Source: Azohydromonas caseinilytica (GTDB lineage Bacteria; Pseudomonadota; Gammaproteobacteria; Burkholderiales; Burkholderiaceae_C). Taken from it: a DNA stretch of 63,790 nucleotides. The stretch is from the NCBI RefSeq assembly GCF_012927045.1, contig NZ_JABBFW010000030.1, positions 1 through 63,790 on the forward strand. The letters run 5' to 3'. The notes beneath the pieces were generated by a model. It was given only the letters and a program-made list of their open reading frames with translations, was not told where the DNA came from and searched no databases. The position numbers were made by a program, and so were the translations under genes. Of the stretch, positions 18,291 to 27,089 are shown in pieces (within the stretch, counting starts at the first letter, position 1; every line of letters begins with the position of its first letter).

Positions 18291-19847
18291 TCAGGCCGCC
18301 GCAGCGGGGGCGGCTTCGACGGCGGGCAGCTTGAACACGGCCACCGCTTCCACCAGCGTGTCGGCCTGGTGCTTCAGGTTGGTGGTGGCTGCCGCCGATT
18401 CCTCCACCAGGGCCGCGTTCTGCTGCGTCACCTGGTCGAACTTCGCCATCGCGTCGTTGACCTGGCCGATGTCCGCGGCCTGGTTGGCGACGGCGGCGCT
18501 GATCTCGCCCATCAGGTCCGAGACGCGCTGCACCTGCGCCACGATGTTCTCCATCGACTGCCCGGCGTCGCCCACCAGCCGGGTCCCGGACTGGACCTTC
18601 TCGACGCTGGCGCCGATCAGCGCCTTGATCTCCTTGGCGGCCTCGGCGCTGCGCCCGGCCAGCGCGCGCACCTCGCCGGCCACCACCGCGAAGCCCCGGC
18701 CCTGTTCGCCCGCGCGCGCCGCCTCCACCGCGGCATTGAGGGCCAGGATGTTGGTCTGGAAGGCAATGCTGTCGATCACGCCGATGATGTCGGCGATCTT
18801 GCTGGAGCTGGCATTGATGTCCTCCATGGTGACGACGACCTGGTTGACCACGTCGCTGCCCTGGGCCGCCGCGGCATGCACCACGCGGGCGATCTCGGTG
18901 GCCGCGTGCGCGGTGTCGGCGTTGTTCTTGACCGTGGCGTTGAGCTGACCCATCGACGCGGCGGTCTGCTGCAGGCTGGCCGCCTGCTCCTCGGTGCGCT
19001 GGGACAGGTCGGAGCTGCTGGCCGCGATCTGCGAGGAGCCGGTGGCGATCGAGTCGGAAGCCTTGCGCACCCGGCTCACGACGCGGGACAGCGACTCGTT
19101 CATGGACCGGATGGCCTGCAGCAGCTGCCCGATCTCGTCCATGCGCGAGACCTCGACCCGCGTCGTGAGGTCGCCCGCGGCCACGGCCTGCACCAGCTTC
19201 ACGGCGTCGCCGATCGGGCGCGTCACGGAGCGCACGACCCAGACGGCCACCACGGCCGTGACCCCGGCCGCCAGCAGCATGAAGCCCAGCACGGCGGCCT
19301 CCCAGCGCGAGAGCGTTTCCCGGCCGGCTTGCGCGTCGTCCGTGCTGTCCTTGCGCTGCGCCTCGATCAGCGCCGCAAAGGCCTTCACCGTGGCCGCGCC
19401 CATGGGCGTCGTGACCGCGGCGCGCTCCTGGGCCGCCTCGTCGAGCTTGTCCTGCTGCATCAGCTGCAGCCACCGCGTGCGCGACGAGGAGTACTTGTCG
19501 AAGCTCTCGCGGACCTGGGCCAGCAGGCGCTGCTGCTCGCCGTTCAGGCTCGTGGCCTCGTACTGCTTCAGCGCGTCCGCCAGCTCGGCGATCTGCCTGG
19601 GGCTGTCGGCCACGATCTTCGAGCGCACCGCCTGGTCGCTGACGGCCACGAACTGCGCCACGCCCCAGCGCAGGGCCCAGATGGCACTCTGGGCATCGGC
19701 CAGCGCGGTGGCCGCCATCGTGGACCGGCGTCCCTGGTCGATCTGCTTCTCGCTGACGGCCTTCATGTTCCAGACCAGCACGATGCTGGCCAGCAGCAGC
19801 ACGACGATGAGGCAGAACGCCCCATACATTTTTCTTGCCAAAGTCAC
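18291..19847 (-). CDS. Methyl-accepting chemotaxis protein
   Basis: The 518-residue transmembrane chemoreceptor starts with a membrane helix (residues 7-28), has a periplasmic four-helix-bundle type sensor of about 160 residues, a second membrane helix ([20 protein letters not shown]), a HAMP domain ([22 protein letters not shown]) and a signalling domain with the conserved hairpin tip (residues [20 protein letters not shown]). It lacks a C-terminal receptor-docking pentapeptide, ending in Ala. I chose the GTG at 19845-19847 because GAGGAG lies 8 nt upstream and it directly precedes the first helix; upstream in-frame ATGs give unrelated sequence. The ligand is unknown. Confidence 0.92.
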   Translation of the reverse strand: MTLARKMYGAFCLIVVLLLASIVLVWNMKAVSEKQIDQGRRSTMAATALADAQSAIWALRWGVAQFVAVSDQAVRSKIVADSPRQIAELADALKQYEATSLNGEQQRLLAQVRESFDKYSSSRTRWLQLMQQDKLDEAAQERAAVTTPMGAATVKAFAALIEAQRKDSTDDAQAGRETLSRWEAAVLGFMLLAAGVTAVVAVWVVRSVTRPIGDAVKLVQAVAAGDLTTRVEVSRMDEIGQLLQAIRSMNESLSRVVSRVRKASDSIATGSSQIAASSSDLSQRTEEQAASLQQTAASMGQLNATVKNNADTAHAATEIARVVHAAAAQGSDVVNQVVVTMEDINASSSKIADIIGVIDSIAFQTNILALNAAVEAARAGEQGRGFAVVAGEVRALAGRSAEAAKEIKALIGASVEKVQSGTRLVGDAGQSMENIVAQVQRVSDLMGEISAAVANQAADIGQVNDAMAKFDQVTQQNAALVEESAAATTNLKHQADTLVEAVAVFKLPAVEAAPAAAA

Positions 19848-20176
19848 TGTCGCTTCTCCTCGGTGGCCCGCTACCGGTGATCCGGTTGGATACATCCGCC
19901 AACTTTTTGAAACCGGGCATTTTCGTTTTGGCATCGGCCCTGCGGAGTCGGCAATGCTGAGCGCCGGCCTTCGGCAAGCGTGCAAACCCTGCCGGTTCGT
20001 GAACGATTTCACGCCTCGCCAAGCCGGTTGCTGCCGACATGCACGCCTTGCTCGCGCCGCCACGGAGTTCCTGCGCTGTACCGGTCGAGGTCAGGGCCGA
20101 CTGCCCCTGTCGGCGTGTGCCGCGCCTGCCTAGCATCGGCGCCTTCGCAGCAGCGCTGCATCCGAACCGCCCTTCC
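19848..20176. other. Divergent intergenic region with a palindrome
   Basis: No gene is seen between the chemoreceptor and the PhzF gene. A 6-bp inverted repeat, CGTGAA-CGAT-TTCACG, lies at 19998-20013 and could be an operator shared by the two divergent promoters, but nothing identifies a regulator. Confidence 0.4.
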
Positions 20177-21058
20177 ATGCCGAGCACGCCCTTCAAGCAA
20201 GTCGACGTCTTCACCGCCGTGCCTTTCCGGGGCAACCCGGTGGCCGTGGTGCTCCAGGCCGAGGGCCTGGACACCGAGGCCATGCAGCGCATCGCGCGCT
20301 GGACCAACCTCTCCGAGACCACCTTCGTGCTGCCGCCCACCGACGGGCAGGCCCATTACCGGGTGCGCATCTTCACGCCGGGCGCGGAGCTGCCCTTCGC
20401 CGGCCATCCCACCCTTGGCACCGCGCACGCGCTGCTGGAGGCAGGCGTGATCGTGCCCCGCGACGGCGAGCTGGTGCAGGAATGCGGCGCCGGCCTGGTG
20501 CGGCTGCAGGTGGCGCACGGCGAGGGCGGCTCGTGCTGGATCGCCTTCGAGCTGCCGCAGCCGGTAGTCACGCCGCTGGACGAGGCGCAGGTGGCCGAGC
20601 TCGAAGCCGTCCTGGGCCAGCGCGTGCAGCGCGGCGAGGCGGCGCCGCGGCTGATCGACGTGGGCGCGCGCTGGATCACGGCGCAGCTGGCCGACGCGCA
20701 GGCCGTGGCGGCCTGCCGCCCGGACCTGGCACGCATGGCGGCGCAGGACCGCGCCGCCCGCGCCACCGGCGTCACGATCTGCGGCCTGCACGCGCCGGGC
20801 GCGCCGGCGCAGGTGGAAGTGCGCTCCTTCGCCCCCGCGCACGGCATCGGCGAGGACCCGGTGTGCGGCAGCGGCAACGGCTGCGTGGCCGTGCTGCTGC
20901 GCGACAGCGGCCAGCTGCGACGTTTCGGCACCGGCTACATCGCGGCGCAGGGCGCCGCGCTGGGACGCGAGGGGCGCGTGCGCATCGAGGTGGAGGGAGC
21001 GCGCATCCGCGTCGGCGGCCAGGCCGTCACGGGCATCGACGGGCACATGGCGCTGTGA
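20177..21058 (+). CDS. PhzF-family isomerase/epimerase-like protein
   Basis: The 293-residue protein has the diaminopimelate-epimerase-like fold of the PhzF family. It has the N-terminal motif VDVFTAVPFRGNPVAVV, the catalytic Glu47 in NLSETTFV, ELPFAGHPTLGTAHAL, and the C-terminal loop GEDPVCGSGNGC. PhzF itself isomerises a phenazine precursor, but most members have no known substrate and no phenazine genes are present here. The start at 20177 places the family motif at residue 9. Confidence 0.9.
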   Translation: MPSTPFKQVDVFTAVPFRGNPVAVVLQAEGLDTEAMQRIARWTNLSETTFVLPPTDGQAHYRVRIFTPGAELPFAGHPTLGTAHALLEAGVIVPRDGELVQECGAGLVRLQVAHGEGGSCWIAFELPQPVVTPLDEAQVAELEAVLGQRVQRGEAAPRLIDVGARWITAQLADAQAVAACRPDLARMAAQDRAARATGVTICGLHAPGAPAQVEVRSFAPAHGIGEDPVCGSGNGCVAVLLRDSGQLRRFGTGYIAAQGAALGREGRVRIEVEGARIRVGGQAVTGIDGHMAL

Positions 21059-21062
21059 GCCT

Positions 21063-21872
21063 TCAGGCTCCGAAGTGCCGGCTGTAGGCCGCGGGCAGGT
21101 CGCGCAGGCGCAGCATCAGCGGCAGGTCGGCGGTGTTGAAGTCGGGGTCCCAGGCCGGGGCGCCCAGCACGCGCGCGCCGCAGCGCAGGTAGCCGCGGAT
21201 CAGCGGCGGCGCCTCCACCGCCAGGTCGCTGCGCAGCGACTCCAGCGGCAGCGGCAGGCGCGGGCGCACCTGCAGGTCCACCGGCGCCAGGTGCGTGCGG
21301 CGCAGCTGCTGCCACAGGCTGGCCGCGGCATGGCCGCCGTCGCGCATGGAGATGCTGGCGCAACCGACCATGTGCTGGAAGCCGTTGCGCTGCATGAACG
21401 CCGCCAGCGCCGACCACAGCAGCAGGATCACGCTGCCGCTGCGCCAGCGCGGGTCGATGCAGGAGCGGCCGAGCTCGGCCATGTGGCGGCGCAGCGGACG
21501 CAGCCGCACCAGGTCGAACTCCAGGTCGCTGTAGAGCCCGCCGGCCAGGCGCGCGCCTTCGGGCGTGAGCACGCGGTAGGTGCCCACTACCTGCGCGCTC
21601 GCGTCGGCCGTGGCCTGGGTGCGCACCAGCAGGTGTTCGCAGTAGCGGTCGAACAGGTCGGCGTCATGCCCCTCGGGCGTGCCCGGGGCGGGGCGCAGCC
21701 GCGCGCCCATTTCCTGCACGAACACGCGGTGCCGCAGGCGCTGGGCCTGGGCCACCTCGTCCTCGTGGCGGGCCCAGACGGCCTCCAGGCGTGCCGGGCG
21801 GGCACGCTCCACGGGTACTGCATTGGCAGGGGCGGAAGTCGCCGCGGACGGGAGGATGAGGGTCTGTTCCAT
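21063..21872 (-). CDS. olsB: OlsB-like ornithine N-acyltransferase (GNAT family)
   Basis: The 269-residue GNAT-type acyltransferase resembles OlsB, which puts a 3-hydroxy fatty acid on ornithine in the first step of ornithine-lipid synthesis. Family features are AQRLRHRVFVQEMGARL near residue 45, the DLFDRYCEHLLV strand, VVGTYRVL, AELGRSCIDPRWR and GCASISM. An olsA partner for the second acylation is not in the window. The ATG at 21870-21872 was chosen over one 46 codons upstream because the longer form would read through the Pho-box repeats. Four half-sites at 21897-21936 suggest induction by phosphate starvation, which fits replacement of phospholipids by phosphate-free lipid. Confidence 0.85.
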   Translation of the reverse strand: MEQTLILPSAATSAPANAVPVERARPARLEAVWARHEDEVAQAQRLRHRVFVQEMGARLRPAPGTPEGHDADLFDRYCEHLLVRTQATADASAQVVGTYRVLTPEGARLAGGLYSDLEFDLVRLRPLRRHMAELGRSCIDPRWRSGSVILLLWSALAAFMQRNGFQHMVGCASISMRDGGHAAASLWQQLRRTHLAPVDLQVRPRLPLPLESLRSDLAVEAPPLIRGYLRCGARVLGAPAWDPDFNTADLPLMLRLRDLPAAYSRHFGA

Positions 21873-21896
21873 GACCCGCCATGCTCGGCAGCGCGC

Positions 21897-21936
21897 GTGA
21901 CGGCCGCGTGAAGCCGTGGTGACGGGGCGATGACGG
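21897..21936 (-). promoter_or_regulatory. Tandem Pho-box-like array upstream of olsB
   Basis: On the minus strand four 7-bp units, CCGTCAT, CCGTCAC, GCTTCAC and CCGTCAC, follow each other at exactly 11-bp steps (21936-21930, 21925-21919, 21914-21908, 21903-21897). Three of the four differ from the Pho half-site CTGTCAY by a single T-to-C change, and the third (GCTTCAC) differs at more positions. The last unit ends 24 bp before the olsB ATG. Confidence 0.6.
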
Positions 21937-22008
21937 CCCGGCCCTCCCGCCACCGCCCGGGGAACGCGTCTTGCCCGCGCCATGGCGCCACCCTTGACGG
22001 AGCGCTCC

Positions 22009-22548
22009 ATGGAATTCGCACCCCAGACCAGCGCGGCCTACGCGCGCGGCATCGGCCTCGAGGCGCCCAATGAGCAGGGCGTCCATCCCGCGCAGACGCT
22101 GCCGCTCGACCGCACGCGCCGCCACACGGCGCGCGAGGTGCTGCGCCGCATCGACGAGGACACCGTGTCGAGCCTGGCGCGCTGCGCCGAGGCCGGCCCC
22201 GCGGCGATCACGGCCCGGCTGGGCGAGCTCGACCGCGAGTGGGACACCGACCGCGTGCTGGAGCTCGAAGCCGCCAGCATGGGGCTGCTGGGCGTGGCGC
22301 TGGCCGCCTGGAAGCCGCGCCTGCTGGCGCTGCCCGGCGTGGTGGCGCTGGCCCTGATGGTGCAGGCCACCACCGGACGCTATCCGCTGATGCCGCTGTT
22401 CCGGCGCCTGGGCGTGCGCACCGCCCGCGAGATCGAGCGCGAGCGCCATGCGCTCAAGGCGCTGCGCGGCGACTTCGCCGGGATGGACGCCCACCCGAGC
22501 GCCGCGCCGGGCACGCAGGCCCTGCCGCCGCGTGCCGATCTGCACTGA
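22009..22548 (+). CDS. Hypothetical small membrane protein, first of a tandem pair
   Basis: This 179-residue product is of unknown function. It has one hydrophobic hairpin (about residues 85-125, ASMGLLGVALAAWKPRLLALPGVVALALMV) resembling YgaP/DUF2892-type membrane segments. It shares with the gene at 22571 the pattern REWDxxRxLxL before the hairpin and RRLGxRTxREIERERxALKALxGDF after it, so the two are duplicates. The ATG at 22009 is preferred over 21982 because GACGGAGCG precedes it. It is divergent from olsB. Confidence 0.75.
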   Translation: MEFAPQTSAAYARGIGLEAPNEQGVHPAQTLPLDRTRRHTAREVLRRIDEDTVSSLARCAEAGPAAITARLGELDREWDTDRVLELEAASMGLLGVALAAWKPRLLALPGVVALALMVQATTGRYPLMPLFRRLGVRTAREIERERHALKALRGDFAGMDAHPSAAPGTQALPPRADLH

Positions 22549-22570
22549 CACCACCCCCAGGAGGTCCGCC

Positions 22571-23047
22571 ATGACAGGACTCGCCCACCGCCTGCCGGCC
22601 ACGAGCCGGCGCGTCGAGCTGCACACCGCGCCGCGGCTCAACCAGGCCATCCGCGACCGCGCCGATGCCGAGGTGCTGCGGCTGGAAAGCGCCGACGCCG
22701 CCACGCTCGCGTCCCGGGGCCGGGCGCTGCGGCAGGAATGGGATATCGAGCGCGCGCTGCAGCTCAACGCCTCGGTGGCCGCCACGCTGGGGCTGCTGCT
22801 GGCGTCGCGGGACCGGCGCTTCCTGCTGCTGCCCCTGGCCGTGTTTTCCTTCTTCGCCCAGCACGCGCTGCAGGGCTGGTGTCCGCCGGTGCCGGTGATG
22901 CGGCGCCTGGGGATGCGCACGGTGCGCGAGATCGAGCGCGAGCGCTACGCGCTCAAGGCCCTGCACGGTGACTTCGACGCGCTGCCGGGCCCCGACACGC
23001 CGGTGTCCGAGCGCGTGCGCGCGGCGCTGGCGGCGGTGGATGCCTGA
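22571..23047 (+). CDS. Hypothetical small membrane protein, second of a tandem pair
   Basis: The 158-residue paralogue of the gene 22 bp upstream has the same order: RQEWDIERALQL, a hydrophobic hairpin (VAATLGLLLASRDRRFLLLPLAVFSFFAQ), then RRLGMRTVREIERERYALKALHGDF. CAGGAGG lies 8 nt before the ATG. Function is unknown; the conserved charged helix after the hairpin is probably cytoplasmic. Confidence 0.78.
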   Translation: MTGLAHRLPATSRRVELHTAPRLNQAIRDRADAEVLRLESADAATLASRGRALRQEWDIERALQLNASVAATLGLLLASRDRRFLLLPLAVFSFFAQHALQGWCPPVPVMRRLGMRTVREIERERYALKALHGDFDALPGPDTPVSERVRAALAAVDA

Positions 23048-23063
23048 ACGGCCACCGCGCCGC

Positions 23064-23903
23064 TCAGTCCGCCGCCGACATCCGCGCCAGCGCGGCGTGC
23101 GGCACGCCGGGCAGCGTGTGCTCGTCCTGCCCCTGCAGCCAGGCCTCGATCCGCTCCACCACCCAGGCCTCGTCGTCCAGCGGCAGGTCGTGCCCGGCCT
23201 CGGGATGCAGCGCCAGCGGCAGGCCCCAGCGCGCGGCCAGGGCCTGCGAGCAGCGCGCGTCCACCAGCGCGTCGCCGCGCGCGGCCAGCAGCAGCAGCGG
23301 CACGGCCGGCGCGGCTGGCGGGGGGTGAAAACGGGCCGCGGCCACGAGCTGGCGCAGCGCATTGAGCCGCGACACCGGCCGCGCGCGGCGCAGCGCCAGC
23401 CAGTGCGGCGGCGGCGCGGTGAGGCGGCGGCTGGTCAGGCGCAGGATCGCGGCCTCGCGCGCCGCATCGTCGCGGCCCAGCAGCAGCGCCGGCAGCCGCG
23501 CCAGGCCGGCCGGGCGCAGCCGCTGTGTCCACGGGCTGACGCCGCGCAGGCTGGTGTTGATCAGCACGCCCGCCGCGATCTCGTCCCCATGGGCCCGGGC
23601 CCAGTCCAGCGCCACCATGCTGCCTAGCGACAGCGCCAGCACGTGGAAGGGCGGCCGCGCCCCTTGCGCGCGCAACTGCTCGCGGCAGCTCGCCACCATG
23701 TCCGCGACGCGCAGCGGGCTGGCCTGACGGTGCAGCAGGCCGTTGCCGGGCAGGTCGGGCGTGAGCACGCGCCCGGGCAGATGCCGCGCCAGCGCCTGCG
23801 GGAAGCCGCCCCAGTGGCCGGCCTCGCGCGTGAGGCCGCGCAGCAGCACCCAGGTGCGCCCGCATCCGGCGTCGGCAAGCCCGGGGCCGGGCCGGCCCGT
23901 CAT
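23064..23903 (-). CDS. Alpha/beta hydrolase
   Basis: The 279-residue alpha/beta-hydrolase-fold enzyme has the nucleophile in ALSLGS (the first Gly of GxSxG is replaced by Ala), the acid in LAARGDALVD and the base in PEAGHDLPLDDE. The oxyanion region VLLRGLTREAGHWGGFPQAL opens the domain. Its ATG overlaps the stop of the upstream M14 peptidase gene by four bases (ATGA), so the two are co-translated. The substrate is unknown. Confidence 0.85.
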   Translation of the reverse strand: MTGRPGPGLADAGCGRTWVLLRGLTREAGHWGGFPQALARHLPGRVLTPDLPGNGLLHRQASPLRVADMVASCREQLRAQGARPPFHVLALSLGSMVALDWARAHGDEIAAGVLINTSLRGVSPWTQRLRPAGLARLPALLLGRDDAAREAAILRLTSRRLTAPPPHWLALRRARPVSRLNALRQLVAAARFHPPPAAPAVPLLLLAARGDALVDARCSQALAARWGLPLALHPEAGHDLPLDDEAWVVERIEAWLQGQDEHTLPGVPHAALARMSAAD

Positions 23904-24919
23904 GCCGCGTACCAGCGCCGCAGCGCCAAGTCCCGCTGGCGCTCGCGCTCCGCGCCCGCCGGGCACCAGGCGCGGTGGCTGCACGCGGCCCGGGCCACCA
24001 GCTCCAGCCAGGGCTGGTGGCGGCGCAGCACGCGCGCGTGGCGGTGCTCCGGCAGCGGGTTGAACAGCCCCTGCGCCGACAGCAGCTGGCGCGGGTTCTT
24101 GCGCACCCACAGCCACGAGCCCATCTCCAGCGTCAGCGGCAGGAAGGTGCGACCCGGGTCGCGGCAGGCCCGGCGGTAGAGGAAGTCCCACAGGTCGCCA
24201 TGGGCCAGGTAATGGCGGCTCTGCGGCTCGAAGACGTAGCGGTGCTGCGGCAGGGCCTCGTCCAGCAGGCGGCTCAGCGCATGCAGCTCCGGCAGGTGCG
24301 GCACCGGCGCGCGCGTGCCGGCGTAGGGGAACCACAGCCGGTCGCGCAGCCCGAAGCCGGAGTGGCAATCGACGGCGATGCTGAAGGCGTGGCTCAGCAG
24401 CTCGGCCTCGACCACCGCGCACAGCGCCTGGCTCTCCGGCTGCAGCGGCGCATGGCGCGGGCCGCGGTACCAGGGCAGGCGGCGCGTGAGGCGCTGGCCG
24501 CCCACCAGCGGCGCCGCGGGCTCGCTGGCCTCCAGCGGCGCGTTGCGCATCAGGTCCACGCCCTGCGGGTTGGCGCGCGTGCCGGCCCACAGCCCGCCCG
24601 GGTTGACCACCGGCATGAACACCAGCCGCATGCGCTCGAGCTGTTGCTGCAGCAACGCGTCCCAGCGCAGGCGCCGCAGCACGCTGCCCAGGAAGCTCAG
24701 CACCACCGCCGTGCCGATGCGCTCCAGCCCGTGCACGCCGCCGAAGAAGCCCGCCGCCGGCGCCTGCGGCGCGGCATTGCCCAGCGTCAGGGCCAGCACC
24801 GGCCAGCGCCGCCCGCCGCTCTCGACCTCGCACAGGCTGCGCACCTGCAGCTGCGGCGTGGCGCCATCGAGCAGGCGCTGCAGCTCGACCAGTTCGGCGG
24901 GCTCGGCGGCGGGGCGCAT
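23900..24919 (-). CDS. M14-family zinc carboxypeptidase
   Basis: The 339-residue protein has the zinc ligands HxxE in GGVHGLERIG (about residue 62) and the third-ligand His in AVDCHSGFG, with the substrate-binding NPGG in PVVNPGGLW and the catalytic Glu in LTLEMGSWLW. This is the M14 carboxypeptidase/succinylglutamate-desuccinylase-like fold. No signal peptide is evident, so a cytosolic peptide or acyl-amino-acid substrate is likely. It is followed by the overlapping alpha/beta hydrolase. Confidence 0.88.
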   Translation of the reverse strand: MRPAAEPAELVELQRLLDGATPQLQVRSLCEVESGGRRWPVLALTLGNAAPQAPAAGFFGGVHGLERIGTAVVLSFLGSVLRRLRWDALLQQQLERMRLVFMPVVNPGGLWAGTRANPQGVDLMRNAPLEASEPAAPLVGGQRLTRRLPWYRGPRHAPLQPESQALCAVVEAELLSHAFSIAVDCHSGFGLRDRLWFPYAGTRAPVPHLPELHALSRLLDEALPQHRYVFEPQSRHYLAHGDLWDFLYRRACRDPGRTFLPLTLEMGSWLWVRKNPRQLLSAQGLFNPLPEHRHARVLRRHQPWLELVARAACSHRAWCPAGAERERQRDLALRRWYAA

Positions 24920-25005
24920 GCGTCCTCCTCGTCACGCGGCGGGGCCGCGACATGCCGCCCCTGCCGCGGCCCCGGGGCAGCCGGCGGGCCCGGGCCGGGC
25001 AGGGC

Positions 25006-25605
25006 TCAGCCCTTCTTCGGGCGGCCCGCCTTCAGCGGCGCGAGGTCCTCCAGCGCGGCCTGCAGCTTGACGTCGTCCAGCGCGGCCAGCGCATGCAGCC
25101 CGGCGCGCAGCAGCTCGCTCTTCTTGGTCGGCCGCTTGAAGCCCAGCGCCCGGTCCTTCAGCACCGCGATGAGGGCGAAGTCGCCGCGCGGCATGGTGAA
25201 GCTGTCGCGCACCAGCTTGGGCTTCGCGGGGGCCTTGGCGGCCTCGCCGTCCTTGGCCGGCAGCTCGGCCGCCGCCGGCTTGCCGGGCTTCTCGGCCTTC
25301 GCCTTCCCGGGCTTGGCAGGCTTGTCCGCCTTGGCGGACTTGGGCGCGGCCTTGGCCTGGGCCTCCGGTGCGGCCACCGGCGTGACGGCCTTGACCAGCG
25401 AGCGGGCCGCCGGCTTGGCCGCGGCCTTGGCGGTCTTGAGCCGCAGCGTGGGCGCGACCGGCGCCGGTTCGCCCACCGCGGCAGCCGCCGCCGCGGCCAC
25501 CGGCGTCACCGGCGCGGCCGGTACGACGGGCGCCGCCGCGGCGGCTTCCAGGACGGGTTCGGCCACCGGGGCGGCCGGCGGCGTGTCTGCGTGCTTGCGA
25601 CCCAT
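25006..25605 (-). CDS. Basic Ala/Lys/Pro-rich protein, possibly DNA-associated
   Basis: The 199-residue product has an N-terminal two-thirds of low complexity (AAPVVPAAPVTPVAAAAAAA, then KADKPAKPGKAKAEKPGKP), similar in composition to histone-H1-like tails. The C-terminal third is ordered and looks conserved (RDSFTMPRGDFALIAVLKDRAL, KKSELLRAGLHALAALDD), ending GRPKKG. I do not recognise a named family. The start at 25603-25605 follows AAGGAG at 7 nt. A near-perfect palindrome overlaps its predicted promoter (25621-25641). Confidence 0.8.
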   Translation of the reverse strand: MGRKHADTPPAAPVAEPVLEAAAAAPVVPAAPVTPVAAAAAAAVGEPAPVAPTLRLKTAKAAAKPAARSLVKAVTPVAAPEAQAKAAPKSAKADKPAKPGKAKAEKPGKPAAAELPAKDGEAAKAPAKPKLVRDSFTMPRGDFALIAVLKDRALGFKRPTKKSELLRAGLHALAALDDVKLQAALEDLAPLKAGRPKKG

Positions 25606-25964
25606 GACAGGCTCCTTGAATGGTGTAAATCGTTTATACCATTTTGCTCTCGGCTTGCGGCCCGCCAGGCGTCGCAGCCGGTCCTGATTGCTGCATGTTT
25701 GGCAATACCCCATTCGTGCGAAAGCTGCGCTCTTGAGGGGGAGGGCCAACCCCAGGAGCGCCGGCGGCGATGGCCGCTTCGAGACGAGGGATGTCCGAAA
25801 TATTGCTTGCGACACGCTCGCCATCCCCTGCACGGGTGAAAGGCCGCGTCACCTTGACGCCACACAAAGCTTGCGTTACCGGGCGGGGCGTTGTGCACGG
25901 GAGCAGGTTCGGCCGCACAGTGGTTGCAACCGCAAGGGTCGCGGGGGACGACCGGAGAACCTAC
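25606..25964. other. Intergenic region with two divergent promoters
   Basis: No gene is supported. The end nearest 25605 is AT-rich and carries the palindrome at 25621-25641. The end nearest 25964 has GACCGGAGAACCTAC before the next start. The middle contains only unconserved short frames. Confidence 0.4.
25621..25641. promoter_or_regulatory. Palindromic operator-like site over a putative -10
   Basis: TGGTGTAAA-TCG-TTTATACCA has 8 of 9 complementary positions per arm. Read on the minus strand it contains TATAAA 16 bp or more upstream of the start codon at 25605, so a bound protein would block the promoter. Autoregulation by the adjacent basic protein is a guess. Confidence 0.5.
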
Positions 25965-26180
25965 ATGCACACCCTCAATGCCATGGCACTGATCGCGCAG
26001 GCGGTGCACCTGGCCGACGCGCACTTCGACGGCGATGCGCTGATGGAGGCCTGCCGCTGCGCCTCCTGGGAGGACCGCCAGGCGGTACTGTGGATCGTGC
26101 GCTCGCGCCCGGCGCTGTCGCTGGAAGCGCACCCGACGCCGCAGATGGTGCTGCAGGCGCTGCGCGAGATGCTGCAATAG
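25965..26180 (+). CDS. Small hypothetical protein
   Basis: The 71-residue acidic helical product begins MHTLNAMALIAQAVHLADAH; GGAG lies about 8 nt upstream. I do not recognise the family. The strong third-position GC bias and the tight fit before the convergent BON gene support a real gene. Confidence 0.6.
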   Translation: MHTLNAMALIAQAVHLADAHFDGDALMEACRCASWEDRQAVLWIVRSRPALSLEAHPTPQMVLQALREMLQ

Positions 26181-26219
26181 CAGCGCCGGCACCGGCCCGC
26201 TGGCGGGGCCGGCGGCGCC

Positions 26220-26705
26220 TCAGAACGTCAGCGCCGCCTGGCTGCGCCGGAACGCGGCGGCAGACAGCCCGCCGTACACGGTGATGCGGTTGCTCAGGCC
26301 CAGCAGCCCGGTGACCTCGCGCATGGCCTCCTCGACGCGCTTGCGCTGCGCGGCGCGGTCGAGCTCGCCTTCCAGCGTCAGCCAGCCCTGGTCCACGCTC
26401 AGGCGCACCTCGTCGGCCAGCGCCGGCACGTGCCACCGCAGCGCGTCCTGCGCCGCTTCCAGGATTTCCTCGTCGCTGCGCCGGCATTCGGGCGGCAGCT
26501 TCACCTCCAGGTCGAGCCTGATGGCGCTGGCGCCGTTGATGCGCTGCAGGGCTCGCTCCAGCGCGCAGCGCTCGCTGTAGGCCTCCACGCTGCCCTTGAG
26601 CGTCACCACGCCGCTGCGCACGCCGACCTTCAGGCCCGCGACGTTGACCGCCTCCCAGGCCAGCTCGGCCTCCACATCACGCTTCAGATCGGCATCGGTC
26701 TCCAT
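26220..26705 (-). CDS. BON-domain protein
   Basis: The 161-residue product consists of two BON domains: LKRDVEAELAWEAVNVAGLKVGVRSGVVTLKG (about residues 7-38) and ILEAAQDALRWH...VRLSVDQGWLTLEGELD (about 80-118). BON domains bind phospholipid membranes or act in stress-induced proteins of the OsmY type. There is no signal peptide, so this is a cytosolic OsmY-like relative. Role unknown. Confidence 0.86.
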   Translation of the reverse strand: METDADLKRDVEAELAWEAVNVAGLKVGVRSGVVTLKGSVEAYSERCALERALQRINGASAIRLDLEVKLPPECRRSDEEILEAAQDALRWHVPALADEVRLSVDQGWLTLEGELDRAAQRKRVEEAMREVTGLLGLSNRITVYGGLSAAAFRRSQAALTF

Positions 26706-27089
26706 GTCTCGCTCCTTACTCCATTGGGCTTTGCCGCCAGCGTGCAGCGCCAGCTTTGCGGCGGGCTTACTTCACGGGTCCACGCCACCCAAACTTGAGA
26801 CAGGGAAAACCCTTGGCTTCAGCACCCGGCCGGTGGTGGCGGCGCCTTCAGACGCGAACTCCAGAGAAATGGCCGGGCCGCGTCCAGCGCCGGCGGGCGG
26901 ATTCGGGCGGCACCGCGGCGGCGCCCGTCGCAATTCCCATCCCCCATCCGCGACAAGGACGCTGCACCACGCCGTGGTACCGCACCACGGCGGTCCTGGG
27001 GCAGGCGCCGTCGTCCGCCCACGGAGGGCGCATGCCGAATCGCGCGGCATGCACCGTGGCGGCTACCCTGGCGGCAGGAGGTTCCTGCC
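26706..27089. other. Intergenic region without recognisable gene
   Basis: Open frames cross this stretch in several phases but none shows conserved sequence. It presumably holds the promoters of the BON gene (minus) and the DHFR-like gene (plus). GGCAGGAGG lies before the start at 27090. Confidence 0.4.
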
